A stretch of 64,000 nucleotides of DNA from Clostridia bacterium (GCA_017453255.1 JAFTKN010000028.1:18713-82712), one strand, 5' to 3'. Counted from the stretch's first letter, positions 1-8,986 are shown. A program made the numbers and translations. The notes: generated from the letters alone by a model not told the origin.

Positions 1-972
1 GATAGGCTCTTGCGTTATGGTTTTTTGTGATGGTGAAACCTCGAAAACAGCTTGAATTCTGTTTCCGCAGGCAATAGCCTTTGTCATTGTAATAATTAAA
101 TTAGCAAGCTTAATAAGCTCGATTAATATCTGTGACATGTAGTTATATAATGCCACAACCTCACCTGCAGAAAGTCCCTCTACATTAAACTGAATAGCAC
201 CTACATATACTAAAATGGAAATAGCAATATTTACAATAGCATATGTAGCAGGATTCATAATAGCTGAAATTCTGCCTACAACTCTCTGGGCTTTATTAAG
301 CGCCTCGGTCTTTTTTCTGTATTTTATATTTTCCTTTTCCTCAAGCCCGAAAGCACGAATAACTCTTGCACCCGTTAGATTTTCTCTTGTAGAATCAAGA
401 ACAGAGTCAAGCCTTCCTTGAACATTTTTGTATAGTGGAATAGTTAAGCACATTATTCCAAAAACAATGAGTGAAAGAATTAAAATAGCTCCAACAAAAA
501 CAAGTCCAGCCTTAAGGTCTATAAAAAATGCCATAATCATAGCACCAAAGACTATAACAGGGGAGCGCATAAATAATCTTAATGTAAGATTTACACCTGT
601 TTGAACCTGATTTGCATCACTTGTCATTCTTGTAATTAGAGTAGAAGTACCAAGCTCATCTAATTCTGTATAGGAAAGAGAGGTAACATGCTTAAAAAGC
701 GATCTTTTTACCTTAGAGGTAAAGCCAACAGATGCCTTTGCAGCAAAATATTGTGCAAAAAGAGTGCAGGTAAGACCAACAACACCAAGCAGGGCCATAA
801 TTCCACAGGAAAATGCTAAATTACGAGTATTGCCCTTAGGAATAGCTTCGTTTATGATATTAGCAACCACCAAAGGTATTAAAAGCTCAAAAACAGCTTC
901 AAGCATTTTAAAAAGTGGACTTAATATACATTCCTTGCGAAAGCCACGCATAAAACGAAGTAGCTTAAACAT
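1..972 (-). CDS. ABC exporter, membrane-domain part (truncated at the left edge)
   Basis: The 324 codons visible here are the N-terminal membrane half of a fused ABC exporter of the multidrug/lipid type. The frame stays open to the first base of the window, so the nucleotide-binding domain lies outside. The translation starts MFKLLRFMRGF and contains several hydrophobic segments typical of the ABC_membrane fold. It also contains a TSLSYTELDELGTSTLITRM stretch, which matches the conserved loop before helix 3 of such exporters (family knowledge). The ATG at 972 is preceded by GGAAAGGAG at good spacing. Heterodimeric exporters of this kind are usually encoded as pairs. The gene would be first in its operon as read, with the partner, if any, downstream to the left. 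The substrate cannot be told. Confidence 0.85.
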   Translation of the reverse strand, partial: MFKLLRFMRGFRKECILSPLFKMLEAVFELLIPLVVANIINEAIPKGNTRNLAFSCGIMALLGVVGLTCTLFAQYFAAKASVGFTSKVKRSLFKHVTSLSYTELDELGTSTLITRMTSDANQVQTGVNLTLRLFMRSPVIVFGAMIMAFFIDLKAGLVFVGAILILSLIVFGIMCLTIPLYKNVQGRLDSVLDSTRENLTGARVIRAFGLEEKENIKYRKKTEALNKAQRVVGRISAIMNPATYAIVNIAISILVYVGAIQFNVEGLSAGEVVALYNYMSQILIELIKLANLIITMTKAIACGNRIQAVFEVSPSQKTITQEPI

Positions 973-1040
973 TTTTGTTACTCCTTTCCAAAAATTCTCA
1001 TTAAATTATATCATACAATAATATTAAAATCAATTATATT

Positions 1041-1074
1041 ATAAAAAATTCCCACGCAATATTTTGCGTGGGAA
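1041..1074 (-). terminator. Terminator after RNase J gene
   Basis: A perfect 12-bp stem (1048-1059 with 1063-1074, 3-nt loop) is followed on the minus strand by a T-run. It lies just past the RNase J stop codon and fits a Rho-independent terminator for that gene. Confidence 0.85.
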
Positions 1075-1081
1075 TATATTA

Positions 1082-2929
1082 TTAAATGTTCATAAGTATC
1101 GGTAGTATAACAGGCTTACGCTTTGTTTTTGCAAAAACATACTTAGTAATAGCATTTTTAAGTATGCTTTTAAGCTCATTCCATTCCTTAACGCCCTCGT
1201 CAAGAGCATCAATTAAAACTCTTGTAGCAACGTCCCTTGCGCCGTTTACTAATTCCTCATTTTCTCTTACATAAACAAAGCCACGAGAGATAATTTCAGG
1301 GCCAGACATTAAAATGCCCTCCTCAAGGCTGACTGAGGCTACAGCGATAATAAGACCACTTTCGGCAAGATTTTTTCTATCGCGCAAAACAATATTACCA
1401 ACATCGCCAATTCCACTTCCGTCAATTAGCACCTTGCCAGCTTGAACAACGCCGTTAAATCTTGCTCCGTCCTCGTCAATCTCGATAACCTTACCTATAT
1501 CAGAAACGAAAATGTTTTGTGGATTCATTCCCATTCCCTCAGCTAATTCCTTATGCTGAATAAGGTGTCTGTATTCACCGTGAACAGGCATAAAATATTT
1601 AGGCTTTGTAAGGGCATGCATTAGCTTTAACTCCTCTTGACAGGCGTGACCTGAAACGTGCACCTCCACACTTGAATCGTGATATACATTAACGCCACGG
1701 CGATACATCTCGTTTACAATTTTACCAACCAATGGCTCGTTTCCAGGAATAGCACTTGAAGAAAGCACGACCAAATCCTTGTCAGTAAGTACAACCTTGT
1801 CGTGATCTGAAAATGCCATACGATAAAGAGCACTCATAGGCTCGCCTTGACTTCCAGTTGTAACTATTGTTAATTTTTCAGGTGGATACTTTTTGATTTG
1901 ATCAATATCAATAAGCACTCCGTCAGGCACATTCATATATCCAAGCTTAACAGCAGCATTTACTACATTAACCATGCTTCTGCCAGTAACAGCAACCTTT
2001 CTTTCGTGGCGAATGCTTGCATCAATAATCTGCTGAACTCTGTGAACATTAGAGGCAAAGGTAGCTATTATAAGCCTCTTGTCCTTAGCCTGTGAAAATA
2101 TTTTTTCAAGAGAGAAGCCAACGCGCCTTTCAGAAGGCGTAGAGCCAGCTCTTTCCACGTTGGTCGATTCACAAAGAAGCATCAGAACACCATCGTTTCC
2201 AAGCTGACCTAAACGAACAATATCCATCATTTCTCCATCTATAGGAGTAGTATCAAGCTTAAAATCTCCTGTATGAATAACCATACCCTGTGGAGTAGAT
2301 ATAGCAAGTGCACAAGCATCAGCGATAGAGTGGTTTACTCTGATAAATTCGATTTTAAAGCAACCAACGCTTACCTTATCGCCAACATTTACATTGTGCA
2401 ATTTTGCACTATTAAGTAGCTTATGCTCCTCAAGCTTATTTTCCAAAATGCCGAGAGTGAGCCTTGTGCCATAAACTGGAACATTCATATTCTTTAAGAA
2501 ATAGGGTAGTGAGCCAATATGGTCCTCGTGTCCGTGAGTTAGGAAAATACCGCGAACCTTTTCAATGTTATTCTGAATGTGTGTAAAATCAGGAATAACA
2601 AGGTCAACACCAAGCATATCGTCGTTTGGAAATCCAATACCGCAGTCAACGATTATAATATCGTTACCACATTCCAAAACGGTCATATTTTTTCCTATTT
2701 CATTAAGACCACCTAAGGAATAAATTCTTAGCTTAGGCTGTTTTGGCTTTTTAACCTCTTTTTTCTTCCTCGTAGTAGGCTTTTTTACTGACTTAGTGGA
2801 CTTTTTAGATAATGAGCCCGAAGTTACCTTTCTTGAGGAGCTTTTTTCCAAGGAGCTTATGGAAAGCTCCTTAGCTGTTGCCTTTTTTGAAGTGGGCTTT
2901 TTCCATTTGCCCTGCTTTTTTTCTTGCAT
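1082..2929 (-). CDS. rnj: Ribonuclease J
   Basis: A 615-aa RNase J, the exo-/endoribonuclease of Firmicutes mRNA decay and rRNA maturation (family knowledge). The metallo-beta-lactamase core carries the zinc motif HGHEDH, preceded by the IYSLGGLNEIGKNM start of the catalytic domain. Beta-CASP elements (for example VTTGSQGEP and VHVSGHA) and a C-terminal domain follow. I chose the ATG at 2929 because GAGG lies 6 nt upstream; an upstream TTG at 2956 lacks a good site. The first 60 or so residues are an added tail very rich in Lys, Ser and Thr with no similarity to the core. Such basic tails occur in some RNase J proteins and may bind RNA. The gene has its own promoter and terminator, so it is probably monocistronic. 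Confidence 0.95.
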   Translation of the reverse strand: MQEKKQGKWKKPTSKKATAKELSISSLEKSSSRKVTSGSLSKKSTKSVKKPTTRKKKEVKKPKQPKLRIYSLGGLNEIGKNMTVLECGNDIIIVDCGIGFPNDDMLGVDLVIPDFTHIQNNIEKVRGIFLTHGHEDHIGSLPYFLKNMNVPVYGTRLTLGILENKLEEHKLLNSAKLHNVNVGDKVSVGCFKIEFIRVNHSIADACALAISTPQGMVIHTGDFKLDTTPIDGEMMDIVRLGQLGNDGVLMLLCESTNVERAGSTPSERRVGFSLEKIFSQAKDKRLIIATFASNVHRVQQIIDASIRHERKVAVTGRSMVNVVNAAVKLGYMNVPDGVLIDIDQIKKYPPEKLTIVTTGSQGEPMSALYRMAFSDHDKVVLTDKDLVVLSSSAIPGNEPLVGKIVNEMYRRGVNVYHDSSVEVHVSGHACQEELKLMHALTKPKYFMPVHGEYRHLIQHKELAEGMGMNPQNIFVSDIGKVIEIDEDGARFNGVVQAGKVLIDGSGIGDVGNIVLRDRKNLAESGLIIAVASVSLEEGILMSGPEIISRGFVYVRENEELVNGARDVATRVLIDALDEGVKEWNELKSILKNAITKYVFAKTKRKPVILPILMNI

Positions 2930-3018
2930 AATAACCTCATATAACGGGATAGTCAAGCCTGTATAAACGACCCCACGCTTGCGACACCGTATTTTTTAAA
3001 ACGAATTTTGATATAAGT

Positions 3019-3047
3019 ATTGTATCATAAAATATATAATAAGTCAA
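3019..3047 (-). promoter_or_regulatory. Sigma-A promoter of rnj
   Basis: On the minus strand TTGACT and TACAAT are separated by 17 bp (-35 at 3042-3047, -10 at 3019-3024), upstream of the RNase J gene with a leader of about 85 nt. Confidence 0.8.
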
Positions 3048-3056
3048 GTTTAACTG

Positions 3057-3314
3057 CTAAATAAAAAGTGTAATAACAAAGGCTATAATAGCACCCAAAA
3101 GTAGTCCACAGCTAAATGTATAAATAAGCCTTCCAAATACTCCTTTTTTCCTTTTTGATATTTTAGTTGTACCGAGTATTCTTTCTGCCTCGCACAAAAC
3201 TTCGCTTTCTATAAAATGCTCGCAATTATCCTTCATAACAAAATATGCCTCGTCAAAATAGGGGCTTTTGATATTTCTTAATTGCATAATTCTTCTTTCG
3301 TATCCGTTTATCAT
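3057..3314 (-). CDS. Small single-span membrane protein, unknown function
   Basis: An 85-aa protein that I do not recognise. It has a charged N-terminal part with two Cys residues (around residues 31 and 41), a basic patch KISKRKKG, and a C-terminal hydrophobic segment (about residues 62-85) that should span the membrane. The ATG at 3314 is chosen because GGAGG stands 6 nt upstream. The frame is open 16 codons further upstream, but that extension is encoded by a dispersed intergenic repeat and has no ribosome binding site. It follows spmB on the same strand, so it may be read through from spmAB, although the repeat lies between them. Confidence 0.6.
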   Translation of the reverse strand: MINGYERRIMQLRNIKSPYFDEAYFVMKDNCEHFIESEVLCEAERILGTTKISKRKKGVFGRLIYTFSCGLLLGAIIAFVITLFI

Positions 3315-3324
3315 AAAATTCCTC

Positions 3325-3396
3325 CAAGCTTTTTTAGCACGGTAAGTCAAGCTATTTTCCATTTCAAACCAATTTGGTTCGATTTCCGTAAGGCTA
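3325..3396 (-). repeat. Dispersed intergenic repeat, copy A
   Basis: A copy of a repeat of about 72 bp also found at 17850-17921 and 32285-32355. Read on the minus strand it starts TAGCCTTACGGAAATCGAAC and ends AAAAAAGCTTG, directly before the ribosome binding site of the small membrane protein gene. The central part, AAATGGAAAATAGCTTG, is shared by all three copies. Confidence 0.8.
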
Positions 3397-3430
3397 GTAG
3401 CTTATTGTTTGCCAAAATATTTTTATTTAT

Positions 3431-3958
3431 TCAGAAAAATAATCGGCACAAAATACAGGAAAGAAATATAGAAAAAACAGAAACAAAAAGTGCAACAGGC
3501 ATAGCATGACGTGTTTTTGTTATTTTTGTCATAGAAAAATAAACACAAATAATATAAATGAAGGTGTCTGTTGAAGCGAGAATAACCGAGGCGCAAAGAG
3601 AGGGAAAGGAGTCAGGACCATATGTGCTAAGTATTTCCCCGTATGTAGCAAGCGAGGCACTTCCAGATATAGGGCGAGTAAGAATAAGTGGAAAAATTTC
3701 CTTAGGAATACCAATAAAATCAAAAGCAGGGGATAAAAAATCACTTATAATTCTGCATGCTCCAGAGGCAGTAAACATACTTACAGCTACAATAAGGGCG
3801 CACATAGTTGGTAAAAGAGAAACTGCTGATTTTATTCCATTTTTAGCACCTGTTAAAAAGCTATTAAAATAGCTTTTTTTGCCAAATAAAATTACAAGAG
3901 CAACAAGTGTTAAAATTGTAGGAATTACAAAATATGAGATTTTTTCAAGTATCTCCAT
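3431..3958 (-). CDS. spmB: Spore maturation protein B
   Basis: A 175-aa hydrophobic protein of the SpmB family, with a nucleoside-recognition-like membrane fold. SpmA and SpmB act together in spore core dehydration and heat resistance (known from Bacillus and Clostridium). The SpmB signature region LILTRPISGSASLATYGE (about residues 93-110) is intact, and at least four membrane segments are visible. It overlaps the end of spmA by 14 bp, so the two are translationally coupled. The length is normal for the family. Confidence 0.93.
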   Translation of the reverse strand: MEILEKISYFVIPTILTLVALVILFGKKSYFNSFLTGAKNGIKSAVSLLPTMCALIVAVSMFTASGACRIISDFLSPAFDFIGIPKEIFPLILTRPISGSASLATYGEILSTYGPDSFPSLCASVILASTDTFIYIICVYFSMTKITKTRHAMPVALFVSVFSIFLSCILCRLFF

Positions 3959-4526
3959 TAATTTTACCTATCAGCTTGCAAAGAATAATTCCAATTAGCA
4001 TACAAGCAAGGGAGCAAATCCAAACAGGGACAATAATTTCATATGTAATTGATGCCCCCTGAGAAAGACGCATAGAAATAACAGTTGTAGGAACTAAATT
4101 GAAGCAAGCACATCCTAAAATGCAAAGAGTTATCATATCATTTGTAGCTTTATTGCTGTTTCTTCCCTTATTCATTTTGTCAATTGCTGAAAGGGCAAGT
4201 GGAGTAGTAGCGTTAGAAAGGCCTAAAACACCTGCACTAACGCAGGCAGTAATCTCCTCACAGCCCTCACCACTTTTAAAGGCTCTTGGGAAAATATGCT
4301 TTAAAACAGGACGTAAAAGCCTTGAAAGCTTAGATATAAATCCACAATCCCTTAAAACCTCCATGACACCATTCCAAAGAGCCATAAAGCCAATAATTGA
4401 AATAATTATATTAACGCTTTTAGTAGCTCCTTGTAAAATTGAATCACCAAGAAGCTTCATATCTCCATTAAAAATCCCAAAAACAAAGGAAATAATACAA
4501 ATTATAGAAAAGCATTTTCCAAGCAT
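3945..4526 (-). CDS. spmA: Spore maturation protein A
   Basis: A 193-aa membrane protein of the SpmA family, partner of SpmB in late spore maturation. The conserved stretch GVLGLSNATTPLALSAID (about residues 99-116) and GFMALWNGVMEV near residues 46-57 identify it. The ATG at 4526 has TTTGGAG upstream. It is the first gene of the spmAB pair and diverges from the AbrB-like gene across about 100 bp. In Bacillus the pair is read by a sporulation sigma factor (sigma-E). I could not settle such a promoter here by eye. Confidence 0.93.
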   Translation of the reverse strand: MLGKCFSIICIISFVFGIFNGDMKLLGDSILQGATKSVNIIISIIGFMALWNGVMEVLRDCGFISKLSRLLRPVLKHIFPRAFKSGEGCEEITACVSAGVLGLSNATTPLALSAIDKMNKGRNSNKATNDMITLCILGCACFNLVPTTVISMRLSQGASITYEIIVPVWICSLACMLIGIILCKLIGKINGDT

Positions 4527-4561
4527 AATAACTCCAAATTGTAAATAATTGTAAAATATTG

Positions 4562-4590
4562 TTGACTATAAAGTAAAAAAATGGTAAAAT
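4562..4590 (+). promoter_or_regulatory. Sigma-A promoter of the AbrB-like gene
   Basis: TTGACT and TAAAAT are separated by 17 bp, with the -10 ending 39 bp before the AbrB-like start codon. Confidence 0.75.
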
Positions 4591-4629
4591 AAAGACAATA
4601 AAAATCGAAATGCGACGAGAGGTGACAAT

Positions 4630-4875
4630 ATGAAGGCAACAGGAATAGTTAGACGCTTAGATGAGCTTGGTAGAATAGTATTGCCTATGGAAATACGTAA
4701 TAACTTTAATCTCGAGCCAAAGGATCCAGTAGAAATATTTGTAGATGGAGATCGTATAATATTAATGAAATATCAGCCCTGCTGTATATTCTGTAAAAGC
4801 ACAAAGGATAATGTAATATACAACGAAAAGCGTGTTTGTAAAGCCTGTATAGAAAAGCTCAAAAAGGAGCTATAA
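4630..4875 (+). CDS. AbrB/SpoVT-type transition-state regulator with zinc ribbon
   Basis: An 81-aa DNA-binding protein. Residues 1-47 form the AbrB swapped-hairpin domain, recognisable from TGIVRRLDELGRIVLPMEIR. The C-terminal part has two Cys pairs (CIFC about residues 52-55 and CKAC about residues 71-74) that can form a small zinc ribbon, a layout common in clostridial AbrB-like proteins. Such proteins bind AT-rich promoters and control the move to stationary phase and sporulation (family knowledge). AGAGGTGA precedes the ATG. The gene stands alone, with its own promoter and a stem-loop after it. The closest paralogue (AbrB, Abh or SpoVT) cannot be told from the sequence. Confidence 0.88.
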   Translation: MKATGIVRRLDELGRIVLPMEIRNNFNLEPKDPVEIFVDGDRIILMKYQPCCIFCKSTKDNVIYNEKRVCKACIEKLKKEL

Positions 4876-4887
4876 AAAATATATGAA

Positions 4888-4913
4888 AATGGCGGGATTT
4901 TAATTCCGCCATT
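4888..4913 (+). terminator. Stem-loop after the AbrB-like gene
   Basis: An 8-bp stem (AATGGCGG with CCGCCATT, 10-nt loop) with no clear T-run after it. It may be a weak terminator, or a barrier before the fucosidase gene. Confidence 0.45.
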
Positions 4914-4943
4914 AAAACGATAAATATTAAAAGGAATATACAT

Positions 4944-7238
4944 ATGGAAAAAGTATTAAAATATAGCTATAGTGCAAGTTGCTTTGAGGAGGCTTTACCA
5001 CTCGGTAATGGTCAGCTTGGTGCTATGGTTTATTCAGGAACAGATATTGATAGAATTTCGCTTAATCACGACACCCTCTGGTCAGGTAAGCCTGGAGATA
5101 CCTTTGTAGAAGGAGCGTATGAGTCAAATGAAAGAGCAAAGGCGCTTGTGAACGAGGGTAGAAGACATGACGCTCAAAGAGAAATAGAGGAAAACTTTAC
5201 AGGAACATGGCTAAACTCTTATATGCTCTTAGGTACACTATATATAAAGAACCTAAGCGATAATGGAGAGGTGACAAATTATAAGCGTACTCTTGATATG
5301 GAAAAGGGTATAGTTAATTTAAGCTATGAGCAAAATGGTGTATCATATAAAAGAGAATATTTTGTATCCTGTCCAGATAACTGTATGATGATTAAAATCA
5401 CATCATCACAGCCTGCAAGCTATGAGCTTTATGGTGATTGTGTTGGTAAAAGCCATGTAACCTCATGGCACGAAAACTTATATTTTTCAGGTGAATGTCC
5501 AACTGCCTTAGCGCCAAGCTATCGCAAGGACGAAAAGCCAATTATCTATGACGGAAACGGAGTTAAGGCTGATGCTATTGCACGTGTAAAAACAGATGGA
5601 GAGGTAATGCCTGTTACAGATTCTAAGATAACAGTTAAAAATGCAAAAGAGATAGTAATCTATTTTGTTACCGAAACAAGCTTTGTATCCTTCGATAAGC
5701 TTCCTAATAAGCCTACCTTCTATCCTTGTGTAGAAAGAATGGATAGTCTTTTTGAAAAAAGCTATGATGATATCAAAAAGAAGCATATAGAGGACTTTTC
5801 AGGTCTATTTAATAGAGTAATTACCGATTTTGGTGGTAACGAAAGCGACCTCGATACCGACGAAAGATTGAAGCAGGAAAATAAAGACTTAGGTCTTTGC
5901 GAGCTTCTATATAATTTTGGTAGATATCTTGTAATATCAGCATCAAGAGAGGGAACACAGGCAACAAATCTTCAGGGTATTTGGAACGAAAGCTATTATG
6001 CGCCTTGGTCGTCAAACTATACATTAAACATAAATGCAGAAATGAACTATTGGCCTGTGCTTATGAATGATTTAGTATGCTGTAATGATCCAATTATTAA
6101 CCTTACGAAAAATATCAGCGTAAATGGTAGAGAAACAGCAAAAAGACTATATCATGCAGACGGCTTTGTATCTCATCATAATAGTGATTTATGGGCACAC
6201 ACAACACCAGTTGGCTCTAAGGTCGAAAATTCAACGCAATATGCGTATTGGAATATGTCATCTGGCTGGCTATGCCGTCATCTTTACGAGCATTATGAAT
6301 ATACTCTTGATAAGGATTATTTAAGAAATACTGCATATCCAATAATGAAGGAGGCAGCGAAATTCTACCTTTCTGTAATGGAAGAATTTAATGGTAAATA
6401 TATCGTTACCCCATCAACCTCACCTGAAAATAGCTACAACGAGGCTGACCATTGGATTTATCTAAGTAAATATACAGTAATGTCACAGTCAATCGTTGAG
6501 GATTTATTTAAAAATGTATCAAAATCTGCTGAAATTTTAGGCATTAGTGATGATTTTACAAAGGAAATCAATGCTAAAAAGGACAAAATTGGTATTTATG
6601 AAAGGGGTAGCGAGGGACAGCTTCTTGAATATGACGGAGAATATGAGGAAACTGATATATTCCATCGTCACGTTTCTCACCTCTATGCCTTCTATCCAGC
6701 AGACCTTGTAACAACAGAAAATAATCCAGAGGTTGCTCATATGGTTAGACGCTCCCTTGAAAGACGTGGTGATGAGGGAACAGGCTGGAGCATGGGCTGG
6801 AAGGTTAATTTGTGGGCTAAGCTAAAGGACGGAGATAGAGCATTGAAGCTCGTTAAAAATCAGCTTCGCTTTATGCCTGCTAAGCCTGATGATAAAGTTG
6901 ATATGTGGCACGCAGGTGGAACATATGCAAATATGTTTGACGCACACCCACCTTTCCAAATTGATGGAAACTATGGCGTTTGTGCTGGTATTGCTCAAAT
7001 GTTTTTACAATGTGAGGATGGAAAGATAAGAATACTTCCTGCATTACCATCAGAAATGAAAAAGGGTAGCATAAACGGACTTTTGGCTAAGGGCAACATT
7101 AAGGTTGATATCTCTTGGGAAAATAACAAGCTAAAGAGCTTAAAACTTGTAACACCGATAACCCAAACTGCTATAATAAATATTGATGGAGCTGATAAGA
7201 TAGTATCACTCGAGGCTGGAAAGCCATTTGTGATGTAA
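4944..7238 (+). CDS. Glycoside hydrolase family 95 alpha-L-fucosidase
   Basis: A 764-aa GH95 enzyme. The family hydrolyses alpha-1,2-linked L-fucose (some members alpha-L-galactose) from host glycans or plant polymers by inversion. The N-terminal sandwich domain opens with the typical EEALPLGNGQLGAMVYSG. The (alpha/alpha)6 barrel carries NLQGIWN and YTLNINAEMNYW, whose Asn residues correspond to the catalytic Asn pair of characterised GH95 enzymes. STSPEN holds the likely acid Glu and HPPFQIDGNYG the conserved Asp. There is no signal peptide, so it is probably cytoplasmic and acts on imported oligosaccharides. AAAGGA precedes the ATG. The transaminase gene follows after 43 bp with its own ribosome binding site and may be co-transcribed. 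Confidence 0.93.
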   Translation: MEKVLKYSYSASCFEEALPLGNGQLGAMVYSGTDIDRISLNHDTLWSGKPGDTFVEGAYESNERAKALVNEGRRHDAQREIEENFTGTWLNSYMLLGTLYIKNLSDNGEVTNYKRTLDMEKGIVNLSYEQNGVSYKREYFVSCPDNCMMIKITSSQPASYELYGDCVGKSHVTSWHENLYFSGECPTALAPSYRKDEKPIIYDGNGVKADAIARVKTDGEVMPVTDSKITVKNAKEIVIYFVTETSFVSFDKLPNKPTFYPCVERMDSLFEKSYDDIKKKHIEDFSGLFNRVITDFGGNESDLDTDERLKQENKDLGLCELLYNFGRYLVISASREGTQATNLQGIWNESYYAPWSSNYTLNINAEMNYWPVLMNDLVCCNDPIINLTKNISVNGRETAKRLYHADGFVSHHNSDLWAHTTPVGSKVENSTQYAYWNMSSGWLCRHLYEHYEYTLDKDYLRNTAYPIMKEAAKFYLSVMEEFNGKYIVTPSTSPENSYNEADHWIYLSKYTVMSQSIVEDLFKNVSKSAEILGISDDFTKEINAKKDKIGIYERGSEGQLLEYDGEYEETDIFHRHVSHLYAFYPADLVTTENNPEVAHMVRRSLERRGDEGTGWSMGWKVNLWAKLKDGDRALKLVKNQLRFMPAKPDDKVDMWHAGGTYANMFDAHPPFQIDGNYGVCAGIAQMFLQCEDGKIRILPALPSEMKKGSINGLLAKGNIKVDISWENNKLKSLKLVTPITQTAIINIDGADKIVSLEAGKPFVM

Positions 7239-7281
7239 GCTCTAAATTTATATAGTAGTATGGTGCTATTGGAGGTACATA

Positions 7282-8124
7282 ATGAAAAATTTGGGATATT
7301 ATAACGGCAAAATCGGTGAAATTGAGGAAATTTCAATACCGATGACCGATAGGGCATTCTATTTTGGAGATGGGGTGTATGATGCGGTAATGTGTCGTAA
7401 TAATATCCCTTATCTTTTATGTGAGCATATAAACAGATTATATGAAAATTGTCATCTTTTAGGCATAACCGTTCCTAAAACCAAGGAGGAGCTTTCTCAC
7501 ATCATTAAAGAGCTTTGCAAACGTGTTGATGGTAATGAAAAATTTGTTTATTTTCACGTATCAAGAGGAAGTGGTATAAGAGACCACGCATTTTGCGAGG
7601 GAAACGGTAACCTTTGTATAATGATAAAGCCACAAAATGTGGGAGACGTGTACGAAAAGGTTGATTTATGCACTACAAACGATTACCGTTATGGCTACTG
7701 CAATATAAAGACCTTGAACCTTTTACCAAGCGTGCTTGCTGCCCAGCTTTCCAAGGATAATAAATGTGAGGAAGCTATCTTTATAAGAGATGGATATGTG
7801 ACTGAATGTTCACACAGTAATGTGTCAATTTTAAAAAATGGTGAGCTTATAACAGCTCCTGCTGATAGACATATTTTACCAGGGGTTACAAGAGCTCATC
7901 TCATAAAAAAAGCAAAAGAAGCAGGCATCTTAGTAAGAGAAGAAAAATATACAGAAAAAGAGCTTTTTGAGGCAGATGAAATACTTATAAGTAGCTCCTC
8001 AAAAATGATAAAAAGCGCAAAACGCTTAAACGGCAAAAGTGTTGGTGGTAAGGACTTTAAGAATTTAACATACCTACAATGCGCAATTTATAGTGATTAT
8101 TTGACTAACACAACAATAAAATAA
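7282..8124 (+). CDS. Class IV aminotransferase, probably D-amino-acid transaminase
   Basis: A 280-aa PLP-dependent fold-type IV aminotransferase. It opens with YYNGKIGEIEEISIPMTDRA and FGDGVYDAV, typical of D-alanine aminotransferases. The PLP lysine is in CNIKTLNLLPSVLA, and the phosphate-binding region appears as HILPGVTR. D-alanine aminotransferase makes D-glutamate and D-alanine for peptidoglycan (family knowledge); a branched-chain or aminodeoxychorismate lyase role is less likely but not excluded. GGAGG lies 7 nt before the ATG, and a strong terminator follows. Confidence 0.82.
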   Translation: MKNLGYYNGKIGEIEEISIPMTDRAFYFGDGVYDAVMCRNNIPYLLCEHINRLYENCHLLGITVPKTKEELSHIIKELCKRVDGNEKFVYFHVSRGSGIRDHAFCEGNGNLCIMIKPQNVGDVYEKVDLCTTNDYRYGYCNIKTLNLLPSVLAAQLSKDNKCEEAIFIRDGYVTECSHSNVSILKNGELITAPADRHILPGVTRAHLIKKAKEAGILVREEKYTEKELFEADEILISSSSKMIKSAKRLNGKSVGGKDFKNLTYLQCAIYSDYLTNTTIK

Positions 8125-8126
8125 AA

Positions 8127-8154
8127 AAACTCCGACACGTGTCGGAGTTTTTTT
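8127..8154. terminator. Bidirectional terminator
   Basis: A 24-nt perfect palindrome centred on CACGTG with A-rich and T-rich flanks. It lies between two converging genes and can serve both strands. Confidence 0.9.
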
Positions 8155-8155
8155 A

Positions 8156-8986
8156 TTAATAGTAAAATGCGTGATTACCAATTTGTGCATAAAATGGTCT
8201 GTTTTGACAAACCCAACAGTGAGGTACAACGCTTGGATTAACAAAGTATAGAATACCTGTGTTAATAGAGTAGCCCTCAAGGCAGATTTTTGCAGCTATT
8301 ATACTATCTTGATTTGGAGATTTATAAATTGCTCCGTTGGCGGTAGGGCTAAATTGTGTTCCGTTCTTTTTGTCAAAGATAACACCATAAATTGTGTTTG
8401 GAAAATAGCTTGATTTAGTTCTGTTCAGAATTACATTACCAACAGCAATTTTGCCTTTCATAATCTCGCCACCACTTTCTGCATTGATAATTCTTGATAA
8501 CCAGTAAACCTCATCATCTCTGTAAAAAGAGTCGCCAGATAGAATTCCACCACTTCCCTTGGTGATATAGAAGGATGAATTTGAATTATTCCATCTTGCA
8601 CTTGCACCAAATGCCTTAGTCATCAAAAGCACAGGGGCATACATAACGCCGTTTTTCATAAAAATTGGCGAGGGAGTGTATAGATATCTGCCATTAGCAT
8701 TGATATAATTGTCCCCGTCTTTTGCAGTCAAATATAGCTTGCTTGTTTGTACCGTTAAGGTTCTCGAAGCATAATTATATGTAACCTTAGCACTTGAATC
8801 CATAGAGGTCGCAAAGCGTCTAACACCAACAAAGGTTGTCTGGTCCTTTACTTGTGTATTTCCTGAAAATCTGACATCATTTATGTAAACCCCAACCCAA
8901 GAGTTAGATGATGATGCGCTTACAACCACCGAAAGAGAGGTTGATATTACTAAAATCAAAAGTAAAATAGATAATCCCTTCTTCAC
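8156..8986 (-). CDS. Secreted cell wall hydrolase: stalk domain plus SleB-type catalytic domain
   Basis: A 276-aa exported protein. Residues 1-24 are a signal peptide (Lys-Lys, then a long hydrophobic run). About residues 30-140 resemble the copper-amine-oxidase N-terminal (stalk) domain found on many clostridial wall enzymes (VYINDVRF, then YAPVLLMTKAFG). About residues 160-276 are a SleB-like cell wall hydrolase, with LSRIINAESGGE carrying the catalytic Glu and GNVILNR following. SleB enzymes are lytic transglycosylases that degrade spore cortex (family knowledge). A vegetative wall role is also possible, since the promoter looks like sigma-A. A perfect palindrome overlies the transcription start region. 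Confidence 0.88.
   Translation of the reverse strand: MKKGLSILLLILVISTSLSVVVSASSSNSWVGVYINDVRFSGNTQVKDQTTFVGVRRFATSMDSSAKVTYNYASRTLTVQTSKLYLTAKDGDNYINANGRYLYTPSPIFMKNGVMYAPVLLMTKAFGASARWNNSNSSFYITKGSGGILSGDSFYRDDEVYWLSRIINAESGGEIMKGKIAVGNVILNRTKSSYFPNTIYGVIFDKKNGTQFSPTANGAIYKSPNQDSIIAAKICLEGYSINTGILYFVNPSVVPHCWVCQNRPFYAQIGNHAFYY

Noticed and set aside
3057..3362. A longer start (101 aa) for the small membrane protein
   Set aside because: The extra 16 codons are encoded by the dispersed repeat, and the same residues appear at another repeat copy near 32.3 kb. GGAGG marks the start at 3314.
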